From positions 310,001-374,000 of the forward strand of contig JAFEUB010001124.1 of assembly GCA_024529925.1 (NCBI GenBank): a stretch of DNA of 64,000 nucleotides, written 5' to 3'. The translations under genes were made by a program, and so were the position numbers. Source of the DNA: Ophthalmolycus amberensis (Eukaryota > Chordata > Actinopteri > Perciformes > Zoarcidae). Of the stretch, positions 38,201 to 49,271 are shown piece after piece. Positions within the stretch are counted from its first letter, which is position 1, and every line of letters begins with the position of its first letter. A model generated the notes under the pieces. That model was not told the origin of the DNA and made no database searches. It saw only the letters and a program-made list of their open reading frames with translations.

Positions 38201-40809
38201 CTCTGCATTGTAAATCATGGATTTTTTGTTGTCATTCCAAAAAGGCAAACACTGCAACTACTCATTGCTTTGTTCCAATCAGCCCAACTCCATGAACTGC
38301 TTATTCTAGGTTTTTGCCACTGAACTGTACCCACAAGCACACCCGCTAGCAGTGAAAGAGTCTGTAAAGAGAACAACATACAGTATTTTCTGGAGAGTGC
38401 AGTAAGCCTTTTACTTGAGCCTCCAGCTCCTTCTGTGTTCATGGTCTCCATGCCCTTATAGGACCTTGTTTTGCAATGAGCCGTTGAGAAAGAGTAAAAC
38501 ATTTCACAGATCCCCCCCCCCCCCCCCCACCTACCGATCTGTAAGCATGTAAGAGTGAAGTCATTGTTTTCCGAGACGATTGCCAGAGTGTGGGACAAAA
38601 ATTATTTGTAGTCTACGAATGCCCAGTAAGTGTCAGTTCATTTAATAAAAAATAAAAAAAAGGGAACTTAATTTCGAGGTGTTAAAGTGCCAGAATCGCA
38701 ATTACTACGCAGAAACAAAAGCCAAGATGTATTTAAATATCAATTGTGATCCACTGCATCTCTTCTACATCGATATCAAATATAGCCTTACCTTTCTCAT
38801 TCGCACTTGGACCACGCTGTCCTCTTTTGGATCTCCAGGTTCATTTGTTCCTTCCAAAACCGGACTGGTAAGTTGTTTGTCACTGTAGATAACGGTGTGT
38901 GCTTCTGGCTCCTCCATTCTAGAGACTGTAGCTCCTGGCCTCTGGTGTTCCCTCTGACCATCTGCCACCTCAGGGGCAGGTGACTCACTGAGGTAACAAC
39001 CAAGGGCTCGGTTGCCATGGAGTCCCTCTAGTGAGAGCTCTTCGTTGACCGCTGCAGGGCATGGTGGCAGGTTTTCAGTGTGCTGTTCAGAGCCTGCATG
39101 TTTAACATCCATATGGGACTGCTGGACATGTGGATTTTGGTTGAAATCTGAGGCAATGTTCTTTTGAGGATCCAGTGCAGGGGTGTCATCTGGCTCAACG
39201 TGGCTCACTTCTGGGATAGTATCCAGTTTTGAACAGCTATTTTCCAACTGCAGGGCTATGGTTTCATCGTCACAACAAGCCAACTCTTTGGACACTGAGC
39301 CGACATCAGTGTTTTCCATCGGTTGACCTAACGGAGGTCGTCGTTTCCACATACCGGTCTGCACACTGAGTAATGTTTGTCTGTGTGTAGTTTTCTTCTG
39401 AATATCCAGTATCCAGTTCTTCAGATGACACGTTGCTGTTAGCTGTCATAGAGCAACACTGACCATTGAAAGATATATCAGATGATGTGATTGGCTCATA
39501 CCTGACCTCTGCTGCTGCTTTCTCGCTGCTTTCTGCTTGTGCACTTTCCTCTCCCTGAGGCCCGTTCATCGCTGTCATTTCAACATTACGCAGTTCCAAC
39601 AATGTCTGGTGGGATATTTCGCAACCATGAGCCTGATCCAAAAGACCAGTACAGTCGTGACGATCCTGCACTAGTCCTTGTGTGTCTCTTGAGTGAAGTC
39701 CTGTATTTTCATTTAGAGTTTCTGGGTCATTTAATCCATCCAGCTTGACAGCCGCCTCCGCGCTCCGGTTTTCAGTTACTCCTTTGTCACATACTTCCTC
39801 TACCACTAAAGTCACAACTGGTTCCACAGTTGTGTTAGCCTGTGACGTCACATCACCACTCTCCATCATATTAACTGAACTGTGAAGCACACCAACAGGT
39901 AAGGTTACACTTGCATCAGCATGGCCAAAAGTGGAAATCTTCTCTTCCTCTACATCTGGAAGGTCAGTTTGAGGTTCCAGTTCAGCAGCAGAGAACTGGT
40001 TTAGTGCGGCCTCAGAGATTTCAGGAGGTCTGCTGTAACCCTCTGTATGGCTCTCCTTTGTTTCCTGATGATTTGGAAGTTTGCCAAGCGGTTCACCAGC
40101 AGATCTAGACAGTAGAGGCCCATTGTTTGAAGAGATAAAGATGCATTGTTGCCCTTCACGTGAGATATGTCGACTTTTAAAGACATTATCGTCATTGCAG
40201 ATGTTGTGACTCTGACTACTCTCTGTGCCGTTTTCACCACTGATAGTGTTCTTAGTGTGACTGCTGCTACCAGTTGCACAAGAAATATTTTCCCTGGACG
40301 TCACACTCTTTGAGTCACATTGAAATTCTCCAGACTTCCCAATGTTTGCGATATGGAGATGCTCTGATTCAGAGGCCCTTTGGGGAATATCAACGTCCAC
40401 CAGCTCACCAGGGCCATGAACTGACTCCTCCTGCAAATCCATTGGAACTTTTACATCACTGTCCATTTGCTTCAACTGTTCTGATGCAGTATTATCATAC
40501 ACAACAGAGGCCGGCCCTTTAAGTGTCTGAGCCAGGTCCTGTGTGGGCAGTTGGTGGCAGCCCTCTGGCATGGAGGCAGACCTCGTCCGTCGACCTTGTT
40601 TGGAAGACCCTGCTCCCATCCAAGGCCCATCGCTGTCCACCCCATGGCGGCAGACCAGGTCCAGATCATCATAGCTGTACTGTAATCCTGAAGCATGAGT
40701 CACATGCTCCTCCCAACTTCTTTTCCGTATGGCTACTGGCATGGTGGACAGCCAGTGCTATCCCATAGAGCTGCTTTTGACAGCAGGCAGAAATGAAGAA
40801 CCAGGTATT
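20437..40809 (-). CDS. dlc1: dlc1, long isoform, 5' part (N-terminal coding exons; 3' part outside window)
   Basis: DLC1 is a Rho GTPase-activating protein that acts at focal adhesions through SAM, RhoGAP and START domains. Only the long-isoform N-terminal extension is visible here. Coding exons on the minus strand are 40742-38792, 34346-34212, 33872-33759 and 20470-20437, all bounded by AG acceptors and GT donors, with phases 0/0, 0/0 and 0/1. Three anchors identify it: the start MPVAIRKRSWEEHV, the segment ARLDSMVLLLMKLDQLDQEI, and a serine/proline-rich stretch ending SALGAKPKSG. All three resemble the vertebrate long isoform in the same order. The visible part is about 744 residues and mostly low-complexity acidic sequence. 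The last exon ends in phase 1, which suits a shared exon opening with the codon before the SAM start IEAKEACDW (inference from remembered isoforms). The first coding exon carries an apparent +1 frameshift. SAM, RhoGAP and START exons were not found and should lie below position 1. Confidence 0.88.
21230..21284. repeat. (GT)n microsatellite
   Basis: About 27 dinucleotides with a single GTAT interruption near the left edge. Confidence 0.95.
21672..21895. mobile_element. Second, internally deleted copy of the same foldback repeat family
   Basis: It starts TTAAAGGAACAGTTTAACAT, then TTTGGAAAATATGCC, the outer end of the family seen at 16110-16530. It then jumps to interior sequence (CACCTACCAGCAACTCTAAA, then GCTCACAAATTATG). 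The right edge is not sharply defined. Identification leans on memory of the family. Confidence 0.5.
22236..22939. mobile_element. Non-autonomous hAT-type element (MITE), 704 bp
   Basis: Perfect 16-bp terminal inverted repeats (CAGGGGTCTCAAACTC at the left, its complement at the right) are flanked by a perfect 8-bp target duplication, GTGTAGAG, at 22228-22235 and 22940-22947. TIRs of this form with 8-bp duplications mark the hAT superfamily. The ends have GC-rich subterminal sequence (GGGCCAC, GGCCGGATTCGGCCCGC). The interior is AT-rich with no transposase, and includes a 17-bp perfect hairpin at 22638-22680 and an A run near 22817-22836. The clean duplication suggests fairly recent insertion. 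Confidence 0.9.
22638..22680. repeat. Perfect 17-bp stem-loop inside the hAT element
   Basis: Left arm 22638-22654 (GCCACGTTTAAAGTAGT) and right arm 22664-22680 are exact complements around a 9-nt loop. With one bulged base the pairing extends into flanking TTTAAA. It lies near the middle of the MITE, far from its TIRs. Confidence 0.85.
24897..24968. repeat. (GT)n microsatellite, longest in the window
   Basis: About 72 bp with interruptions TTTG near 24926 and GCGT near 24959. It produces spurious Val-Cys and Thr-His repeat ORFs on the two strands. Confidence 0.95.
25945..25993. repeat. (GT)n microsatellite with GAGA interruption
   Basis: Two GT blocks separated by GAGA. Confidence 0.95.
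26171..26213. repeat. (TG)n microsatellite
   Basis: About 21 uninterrupted dinucleotides, only about 180 bp from the array ending at 25993. Confidence 0.95.
27138..27280. repeat. (ACATT)n array plus dispersed teleost element (AGCAGACGCTTTTATCCAA)
   Basis: A pentanucleotide array TTACATTACATTACA (27141-27175) runs into GCAGACGCTTTTATCCAAAT, then CGACTTATAATTCAG, and later GGGGTTAAGTGTCTCGCTCA. This combination is widespread in teleost genomes. It is unrelated to the neighbouring dlc1 exons. Confidence 0.6.
30023..30223 (-). CDS. dlc1: Probable alternative terminal exon of a truncated dlc1 transcript
   Basis: After the acceptor ctctatttttag| comes a 66-codon open frame with coding-like codon use: SSVAVEDVPNHRGGRRLLTP, then DHLPLNVTVGNNISVTLSM, ending LLKKAQTMAVC and TAA at 30025-30023. 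Entry phase 0 matches the donor at 33759, so splicing would give a protein with the DLC1 long N-terminus but no SAM, RhoGAP or START domain. Human DLC1 is annotated with a short N-terminal-only isoform (from memory), which makes this reading plausible. No AATAAA on the minus strand was seen close downstream, and I recognise no domain. It could instead belong to an unrelated minus-strand transcript. Confidence 0.55.
   Translation of the reverse strand, partial: SSVAVEDVPNHRGGRRLLTPDHLPLNVTVGNNISVTLSMERSHQRDILRIPCRPQLLKKAQTMAVC
30349..30645. repeat. Probable dispersed AT-rich teleost repeat
   Basis: It opens ACTGATGATTAGTTGGTCCA and closes ACTAATCAATAGTTCCAGCC, then CTAA. The closing motif resembles the (T)AATCG...GTTGCAGCCCTA ends of an abundant fish repeat. 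Strongly diverged; family not named. Confidence 0.35.
33672..33700. repeat. (GT)n microsatellite
   Basis: About 14 dinucleotides, 59 bases beyond the donor of the dlc1 exon at 33872-33759, in the following intron. Confidence 0.95.
33759..33872 (-). CDS. dlc1: dlc1 coding exon (Pro/Ser-rich, ends GAKPKSG)
   Basis: This exon is 114 nt, 38 codons, phase 0 at both ends. It lies between the acceptor cctgtgcag| and the strong donor GGG|gtaagt. It encodes ELDLGSLPAASQNPPHPHV and ends SNSGPTSALGAKPKSG. The mammalian long isoform has a comparable stretch, DLPSSTPVANSGTKPK, at this point. Two candidate downstream partners have matching phase 0: the small exon at 20470-20437, which continues the long isoform, and the stop-containing exon at 30223-30023. 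Confidence 0.82.
34212..34346 (-). CDS. dlc1: dlc1 coding exon (MKLDQLDQEIENAL segment)
   Basis: This exon is 135 nt, 45 codons, phase 0 at both ends. The acceptor is ttattcag| and the donor CTG|gtacgc. It encodes HEHARLDSMVLLLMKLDQ followed by LDQEIENALIATSSMDGTPT, the best-conserved part of the long DLC1 extension that I recognise. The mammalian protein has a few more basic residues (RKEIRED-like) just before RARLDS. They are missing here, so either the fish protein is shorter or a microexon lies in the intron between 34347 and 38791 that I did not find. Confidence 0.88.
34347..38791. other. dlc1 intron following the large N-terminal exon
   Basis: About 4.4 kb. Contains the C17 run and no recognised element. 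A microexon encoding the basic residues present in the mammalian protein could be hidden here but was not found. Confidence 0.6.
38512..38528. repeat. C17 homopolymer (G17 in dlc1 pre-mRNA sense)
   Basis: Seventeen consecutive C on the plus strand, 264 bases inside the dlc1 intron after the donor at 38792. The run length may be unreliable. Confidence 0.85.
38792..40809 (-). CDS. dlc1: dlc1 exon with long-isoform start codon (large N-terminal exon, frameshifted)
   Basis: The exon begins after the acceptor ttgattgcag, and the ATG at 40742 sits in a strong context (GTCCACC before it), leaving a 67-nt untranslated leader in this exon. The donor is AAG|gtaagg at 38792. The coding part is 1951 nt, one more than a multiple of three. 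The first frame runs from 40742 and stops at 39306. The frame that reaches the donor correctly, ending VVQVRMRK, is open from above 39364. The product is rich in Ser, Thr, Glu and Asn, with no domain recognised beyond the conserved first 15 or so residues, as expected for this disordered region. It encodes about 650 residues, longer than I recall for the mammalian exon. The frame break is probably one extra base between about 39300 and 39420. Confidence 0.87.
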
Positions 40810-43800
40810 CTGCAATCAAGAAGAGAAATGGGGATTAGAAACAGCCAGTGTTCGCAAGTTATGAGTTGAGAGAACCTGAATATGCAGATGGCAATATGGT
40901 AAATAACGTTTCACCCTTAAAGTAAACAGCTTGGGAGTAGTGAGTGAAAGTTCAAGAAGGATGTAATTATAACGCTTTCACAATTCCCTGGAAAGTATAC
41001 ACTCTGCTGGATCTGTATAAAACAACCGGTTTCCCAGTTATGCTAATCTGATGTGGGATTATCTTTTCAAGCAGAGCTGTTCCGAATTTCACATCACAGC
41101 ATGCCAACTACATTGCATGCTCTTGAACTGGAATCGTTTACTTTGCCTGAAGTGTCAAGAAGCTTCCAGGAATGAAGCCAACCGGCTCATGATAATTATG
41201 AAGAATAATGTAGACCTCTCTTGTTTACTTTTGAACATCTTTACAATGTGATCTGTAACCGAACCAGTTCGTCATATTTACACCGCAATTTCAATGGACA
41301 TTCTTTAGGCAATAGTGGTCTGAAAAATTCTTGGTGTTGGTTAACTGTCATTCTGTACACACTAAAATGAGAATGATGTAACTAAAGGGAGTTAAAGTGC
41401 AAAAGACAGTCAGTGTCCCTGAACAGCTGGGTGTCCACAAGCCAACATTATCATACACAACAGAGGCCGGCCCTGTGGGTTCTATACATGAATCAAACCG
41501 TGCTCTGTACTGTGCAGTTTTTTTCCCCGTTGTTATAGGTCAGAATGTACAGAAGTAAAGGAACACAGGGAACAAGCAGGATGTACTCAATTCAAGCTGA
41601 ACATCTGCTAAAAAAACATCATGATAGAAGAATAAAGAGTATTGTACAGTGAGAGACTACAAATCTACTTTCAATACAATTTTTCTATCATTGTTCACAT
41701 GAAGGAGTCAATTTTTCCAACACATCTATTAGTTTCTTAAGCAGTAAAAGTGTGATCAAAAGTTGCGACAGGCGTTTTTTTTCTCCACTTTTTCACCTTT
41801 TGTTTCCTCAGGAGAAGAGCCGGATACTACCAACTGCCATCTTCACCTTCTGGCATGAACCTGCTCCTGGTTATAAATTAAGTAAAGAGGGGTTACAAAA
41901 AGTGTCCCAAAGCAGTTGCTCCTTCTATTTGCCCAACAAACCGACAGCAACGCTGACACTTCAATACAATTCCTTTATGCTGGAGTAAGAATGTTTAGTT
42001 CTTGTAAATTCTCCAGTGATGACACAGTGTTTTACGATATAATCCGGTAGCTGTATATTCAGTGATTAAACACCGGGTGATAATCCAACAAATATCTTAT
42101 AGATCCAGAAATTGCTTTGAGTGCAGTTATCCAGAAATGTAGTGCAAGTTGCCTTTTCATTCATCTTCTGAAAGCAATGCGTAGTTGTTTGGGAAATATG
42201 AATCCATCTTTTTTCAAGTGACTTGACATCCGTGAAAGTCTGTAAGCAATCCTTAGTCTTAGTTCCTGCAAGCCATTTTCTGGACTCCAGTCAGGATCTT
42301 CGCCGTAAAACTGTCGGAAGAGCACTGAAGGCAGGCAGAAAGCCGGGGAGCGGCGAAAAGTCCAAAGACAACTTCCATCTTGATCACATTAGGGTTTTTG
42401 CTGACGCTGAATGCCAAGGAGTCGGGGTGGTGTAAGAGGGGCTGGGTTTTCTTTCCCCCACTCCACCCCTGCTCTCCTCCGTTCTATCCCTTTTCTCATC
42501 AGGTTCCCTCCCCGCTGGTTTTGACAGAGTCTGAGTCACATCCTTGGAGCCCCATCCCCCGTCTCACAGCTCTCACAGCACACTGTATGCATTTATTCTC
42601 TCCACCCTCCTCTAATGTACTTTTAGTCCTCACTATTTTAGAAACTTTCTCTCCGCTTCTTCTCTCAGAACTTGTCTCTTTCCTTTTCTCAGTGGGCTTT
42701 TCTTGTTCTGCCTGAGCTTGCAATTTCACTAAGTTGGGCAAGGTTCCCACCAGTTGGTTTAGATTAGTAACAGGACAGGCTGCCTCGTAAGACCTTTGGC
42801 TGCGGGCCAAGAGAGATTGCTCTAATCATTAGACACATAATGTTTTGGCAGTTATTTCTGAGGCCGTTTTGTTTAAATTTGTCATCTTGTAACCCCACAA
42901 GCATTCTTAACCAAACTAGTAAAATATATACATACTGATATGCTTTCAGAATGCATTTTTCCAAATATGTAAGAATATATAATATAAATTGCTTTTTAAA
43001 AAGTTGAATGACTATGTTGAGAGTTTTGAAGGTGCTGTCAACCTGATATCTTTGTTTTATAGTAAACCGTAGGAAAGAAACAACTTAAGGACACAATGCC
43101 AGTAATTCATTTCTTAATATAGTCATTTGTCAGAGGCACTCGGCAGAAAAAAAAAGACAAAGCCAAGGATATTTAAACTTGATGTCACTGAGACAATTTA
43201 AGAAACATGTTAATTTTATCCATACGTTTGATTGAGACAGGGGTTGTGAAGCAAAACACTTCCATTTGCAGAGCACATCTCCAGTCAAAAACATCTGGGG
43301 CCCCAAACCCTCCTGATTTACATAAAATGTGTGCTATATAAATTCATAACATTCTAACAACAGCATCTCCAGCAGTTGCACAAAAGAAGCAATTTGTCAA
43401 AGCAACAAGCGACAATGCAAGAACATGAATGAAGCCACCTCCAACTATCTGCAACCCCGGCATCTAACCTCTGAGTCGTCCAGATGTGAGGTGAGGCTCT
43501 GGTCTGGTTCTTAGTCTTTTCTTAGGGGCCTCGCTGGGAAATTGTACACTGCCGTCAATGTTGGCTCTCCAGGGACACAGATGGTCGTACTCAAGGGGAA
43601 AGGATCCAAGTTCAACAAGACTCCTCTGTAGCATGTCACATGATGCGCTCTGTGGTTACGCCCAGTGCAGTGTAACGAAATGCAGATCTTTTTGGTCACA
43701 GTAGCTTCCATGTGGATGAGGCTGGTGATTGAAGTGCAGAGGCCGACGCAGAGCATGACTCAGGCTATCCACTCATTACCTCCTGAGGACATCCCACACG

Positions 43801-45248
43801 GGCCTATAATTTAAGAATGCTAGGCCTCCCCCTGACAGTCCTACCGTCCTGCACAGCCACAGGGCAACTGGTCTACGTCACAATCAGTGACACAGGGCAA
43901 ACACATGTTCAATCAACAACATGTGTGAGACTAGATGCCCATCAGCAACGGCTCTGCACAGTATGCTTGTGTGCGAGCTGCTCGAGTAATGAAGCATTAG
44001 AATTGGAAAATGAAAACAAAATGTAGCTGGAACAAGTCTTACGTCTATAGTCATGCTAGCGCTCTGTGAGGCACAGCAATGCTAGCATGCTGATGTTTGT
44101 AAGATAAAATGCTGTGGTCACTATCTAAGTTAAGTGTGGTGAATATGCTAACATTTACTATGATTTCACAAAACATTGAGATAATATGAACTGAAACATT
44201 CTCTTCTTCTTTTTGTCAGTGCGCGCAGTCTTTATTGGAATCTGTGTAGAAGACTATGCACTGTATATGAGGGGTATTTCAGAATATTTATTTGCCCTTT
44301 CAGAGTCATCGTCGCTACAGGCCAGACTAAGTCTGAGTCCCACATCACAGAGGACGAGCATGAACATTAACACAGGCATGCAGCATCACTGCTCACAAGT
44401 TTAGAGCGGCCACATACATGGTTGAGAAAGACCTATTCATGATTCACCCTATAATCCCCCACTGTTCGACCCCTCGGCTTCTTAAGTGGAGCATTGAGGG
44501 TCCAAAGGAAACAGCCTCACATTCCTCACTGATATAGTTTATTATTGGAAAAATAAGCCAGTCTAAATCATGGGCATTGAAGAACACTGAGTGTTTGCCC
44601 ATGTAGGAAAATGTAGGTGACGCTTGTAGAAAATAATTCCCGCCCCTTCAACAACTGAGTAATTTTGAGCCCTGGCATATACAAAGACCGCTTTGAGGAG
44701 ATTTTATTTCACCCATTTTAAAGCTTCTTTAAATAACCATTTTCTACTGTACTTGCCCAGTAGTTATGCAAAGTTGTAAAAACGGATCTTGGGGTCATTT
44801 ACACTAAAAAGAAAATTGAACAAAATGCCAGAATCTCATCTGAAGATCTAAAAAATAACATCAACAAACCACACCAAGATCCTTGCAATCCCTTCCTGTC
44901 ACTTGCTATGCCCTGTGGTTAACAGCTCCTTCTCTCAACCTAGGCATGCCGCTTTAAATGAGGCCATGGGTTTGGCGATCGCAATATTCTTGAATGAAAC
45001 ATCCCAAAGCAGATTACGTGCACTTAGAAAGACCGTTGAGGGCTCCGTTGCTGTCTAAATAAAAAAATGGCCTTTAATCTTCTGGGTCTAAATGCAACAA
45101 GTCGTCGTGGGAGAAACTGAGGGGGCCTTGGCCACTGATCGTGGGTTTTAGTGTGACCGTGGGAACAGGAAGTACAAGTTATTGAGGATACAGACCATAA
45201 CAATCTTCAGGCTAAAATAATCTATCTAATCTTCTTGTGAGAGGAGTA

Positions 45249-45250
<2 letters not shown>

Positions 45251-45298
<48 letters not shown>
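45251..45298. repeat. (TG)n microsatellite
   Basis: 24 uninterrupted dinucleotides in the dlc1-slc44a1 intergenic region. Confidence 0.95.
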
Positions 45299-45299
<1 letters not shown>

Positions 45300-47049
45300 C
45301 TGTTGTAAAATACTGGAACATGTTGTTTAGTTTGTCAAATAAAACGATACAGACTTGTGTCATCTGGGCGTTCAACTGAAAAACAGTCTCACACTGAGAA
45401 CGTCCCATAGTGTCCCATGACTGTATACTTCAGTATCAGGTAAATACCAAACCACCAGCACCATTTACTGGGGAGAAACATCATTGTCTGCCAATTATTG
45501 TGCCAGCATCATATTGTACAAAACACACAACACCACACGCACAAGTTCCTGTTAATACTCAGGTGATTGGAATTTCCAATTTTTGTGTAGCTGCTTGTAA
45601 ACATGATTTTCCATTTCTAAATATTTGGTAGAAGTCCTTATCCTGCTTTTAAGACGCCTGGAAACAACATAACTATTATGTATAGGCGTATTAGAAAATA
45701 CAGTGTTTCTCAATACATGGATTTATTTGTGGCGTTCTGCCACAATATCCACATTGACCCCCACATAATGATATAGATATATTTATTTCTTTTTTACTTT
45801 TTAAAATGGGTAAAATCATATTTCATTGTCGCATTGATGAACTCAGCCCCTCCTTGCCTCCTTGACAACAGACCCGACTGTGAATAGCGCCTCCTCTCCG
45901 TGACGGGGACACTCTGAATCACAATACTTTATGGTATTGATGAAAAATTAATTAAGAACATAACGCCCCTCAGCTGCCACCACAAATATAATCTAATTAT
46001 GTGGGGAACACTGAATAAGATACTATGATACATGTAAACATCATTCCAAACAAGACCTTGACAACGACACATAATGGGGACTTGAATATCCCCGAAAATC
46101 CCCCTTCTGAAATAAAGTGACTATAAATGTGACCTCATGTGATCCATTTTGTTTCCACATTAAAAGTGATTTTTGGGGGGATTTGTTCTTCATCTGAACC
46201 AAAGGTCTAAGGATAGAGGGTGCCATATGCTGTGCAGATTGCAAAGCCCTTTGAGGCAAAATTTGTGAGTTGTAATTTTGGGCTGCATCAATAAAAATTG
46301 ACTTGACTCTCCAAAGACATCCTATTGGTTACATTTACATACCGAAAGAGGATATGCGAGTGGATACATATTGTGCAAGTAAATGCAGCCTGCAGTGCTC
46401 AAACAACCTCCCTGCATCTCAAACAGACAGCTCCATATGGAACAAGGCAGGGCTAGTTGGCGACAACAGCTGGATTTCATCTGTACATCTGACTCAAAGA
46501 AATGCCCAATAACCTTATCGCCACCTGCACCTGGGCACATTCTCACACGTCTGTGGCCTTAAAATGTGTGCAGGAATGCACACAGCCATCCACGTAACCC
46601 TCACGTGTACGTTAGCGTTAAATGTGGTGTTTCACAGGCTTATATCTTACATAAATCTAATATACCGGTACTTCAGATGGTTTCCCCAGCAGATGTTAAA
46701 CTTTGCTTTTGCACTTTTCATATTTACATTTGTTTTAAATGACTCATTTTGGAAGATGCACTGTTGTTAACAAATGTCAAGTGCTTCACAAAGACTCTAT
46801 TGTGAAACAGAAAAGTGAGGAATTTACCACCACTCCTCCTATCCCTTTTTGCAACAACAACAAAAGAAAGGTACGGTAGGTGCAATCTCATCACATCTTC
46901 CAAAGCTTCGAATTGTCTAACAGCATGAATACTGAAAGCATCTGAGGACAGAAACATATAATATTTATGTTCTTGTCTTGTTGGTTATGAGGAATGATTC
47001 TTCAGCTTGGACCAGACTTTGGGAGGGCCAGTATAGTGACGCACTACCC

Positions 47050-47072
47050 CCACACACACACACACACACACA
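47050..47072. repeat. (CA)n microsatellite
   Basis: 11 dinucleotides in intergenic DNA. Confidence 0.9.
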
Positions 47073-49271
47073 GGATTCTGCTGAACATATGCTGTGCTGG
47101 CATCGACTCACTTTCCGTAGAGATCCAGGAAGACGTGTTGTCCTTGGACACCGTTACCACAGCAGCATCAGCAGGAAATACTTGAGATGGAGAGTCAGGA
47201 GATGAGGGGCCAGGAGGAGGATGAAGAGAGAGACCTTGGAACACTTATGTTTGTGCTCCATGTTAGTTTGCATCTTGGTTCCAAATGTAACCGCCCAACA
47301 TCTGCCCTTGTTCACCCACATATGTTCACGTAGCGCTCATCATATGTTCTGGTCCAGCAAGTTCTCTTCCTTATTTTTGCTTTTAATCCATACTGACACA
47401 ATAACAGCTATTATCAGGTATGAGGAAAACATGCATTTGTATCAGTCTGGCATTCAGTTTATAAAAAGGGATTATTTATCTGGCCTAAGGCTGCAGAGAT
47501 GTTGCACTTGTCAGGGACACAACTGTACCTGCATAGAGTGAAAGGTGGACAAGATTGCCACAGTTAAATATTTACCTTCCCTTCTGGTCTTCTACGTAAT
47601 GCGGTAGAAACGTTTACAGTGCAATAAGAGTAAAAGGACAATAATACGCAAGGATCTTCTTCTTTAGGACACTGTTTGACATCCCAGCCCACTCAGGAAG
47701 TGTACAGCTCAGGGAATATTCACTATGAGGAGAAGAAACCTCTTGGAAAAACAGCAGACAGGGGGCAATGCCTTCTCGAAATTGATTCTACAAAAAACAT
47801 CAGACTCGGGACATTCAGAAGCCACAAATGGCTACATCATTTAAACAGTCCAACCAACTTCAAGCACAGTGCAAAGAACACAAATCAAGTGTATCAGAGA
47901 AAAAAAGCTGCTGTTCCTGAGACAGAAATAATGATGCGCCAAGGTGTGTTTATGAATATAACGAGATGCTGAAAGAGACGGGATGCAACTCAGTGTCCAG
48001 ATCACTAACCTTTGCCTTTGCCTGGACTTGTGAACATGTGTGGCTCTGGAAAGCTCCCGCATGCAGTAAGACTACACAGCAAGGGAGGAGACCATCCGTT
48101 AGCTTGAGTGCCTGCAGCAATCTCTTTGTCAGCAGGCATCCTCACCATAGATTGTAGATCCCCACTGAAGTGGACCCGAGCAAAAATGAAGTCCTGTAGT
48201 CCCCCAACAGCGAGGCTACCTGTGGCGTCTTCAACAATTAGCATTTGATGGTAGAAAATGGGCTGTAATAACATGACACAGACTGCTGGGGGCGACAAAA
48301 CGTCATATTTATCAATATGGGGACACATGTAAGATAAGAAACTATCTGGTATTATGGATATTATAAGTTCAGATTTATATAAGGAGCTAGGTTATTTTTG
48401 GTACATTTTTATCTAATTCAACTCATGCAGGCAAAAGTGTCTTTAAATGTGTGGTTAGGGTTAGTGCCACTCTAACTAATTGTCCAGGCTCTCTAAACTA
48501 AAATAAAAACCTTTCAAAGTCAAATGTAGATTTTCTAAAAGGAGAAGCAGACGTATCACACATGATAAAATAAGAATTAGTTGCGGTAACCAACTGTTAC
48601 ACAAAGTCTCATGATTTGAGCAAAGGCAGTCTGAATCTGAAGCTCATTATATTCATTAACGTGACTCACCTTTGCAGATGAAATGGCAGCCGTAGGGTTG
48701 CACACATCATTTTTTTTGTCAATTCAGGTTTAGTCGTCCCCATCATTTAATTGTTTACCATTACGAGAGACAAGCTTGGCCACACTATGAATTATGTTCG
48801 TCCTCAAATCTTCGCAGTAAGCCTGCATTACTTCATTATTCCAGCAAGCTGCGCCAAATTGTACATCTGTGTCATGTTGAGGCGACACCTGAGCCGTTTA
48901 ATGAGAGTCACGTCATCTCCATTCAATCCATGGACTCATGGAGCCTGTCAATAGTTCCCGGAAGTTAGCAGCGCCATAGGGTACATCCCAAGTCTCTTAT
49001 TTGATATTTCCTCGTTTCCTCTCTCCTCATATGTTTGTCTTGTGTCTCTCCATGCATCCCTGGTGAGAGGGACACAACTAATTCAAATGAACATGTGCAT
49101 GTTAGTGGATTTTCCACCACTAACACATGAAATACAGCCATTAAATGAATAGAACAGTGACTGTAAAACATAAAAAATAGTAAATCTCAATCTATTTGCA
49201 CATCATTATTTATACATTATTATAATTTATAACACTTAAAGTTAAGTGTTACAGATTCATATAGTCCAATG

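Noticed and set aside
39306..39364. A short intron in dlc1 (donor-like GTATGT near 39347) to explain the frame change
   Set aside because: Nearby acceptors give introns of about 27-62 nt, too short, and the resulting phases do not lead into the downstream frame.
39539..40768. Plus-strand and shifted minus-strand ORFs across the large dlc1 exon
   Set aside because: They are shadows of the true minus-strand reading frame.
42223..42435. 70-residue plus-strand ORF in a GC-richer patch
   Set aside because: No start context, splice sites or family match; the patch may instead hold the dlc1 non-coding first exon, which I could not define.
48005..48328. 107-residue minus-strand ORF as a gene or exon
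   Set aside because: Reads as mixed composition without domain, no convincing acceptor/donor pair, no neighbour exons.
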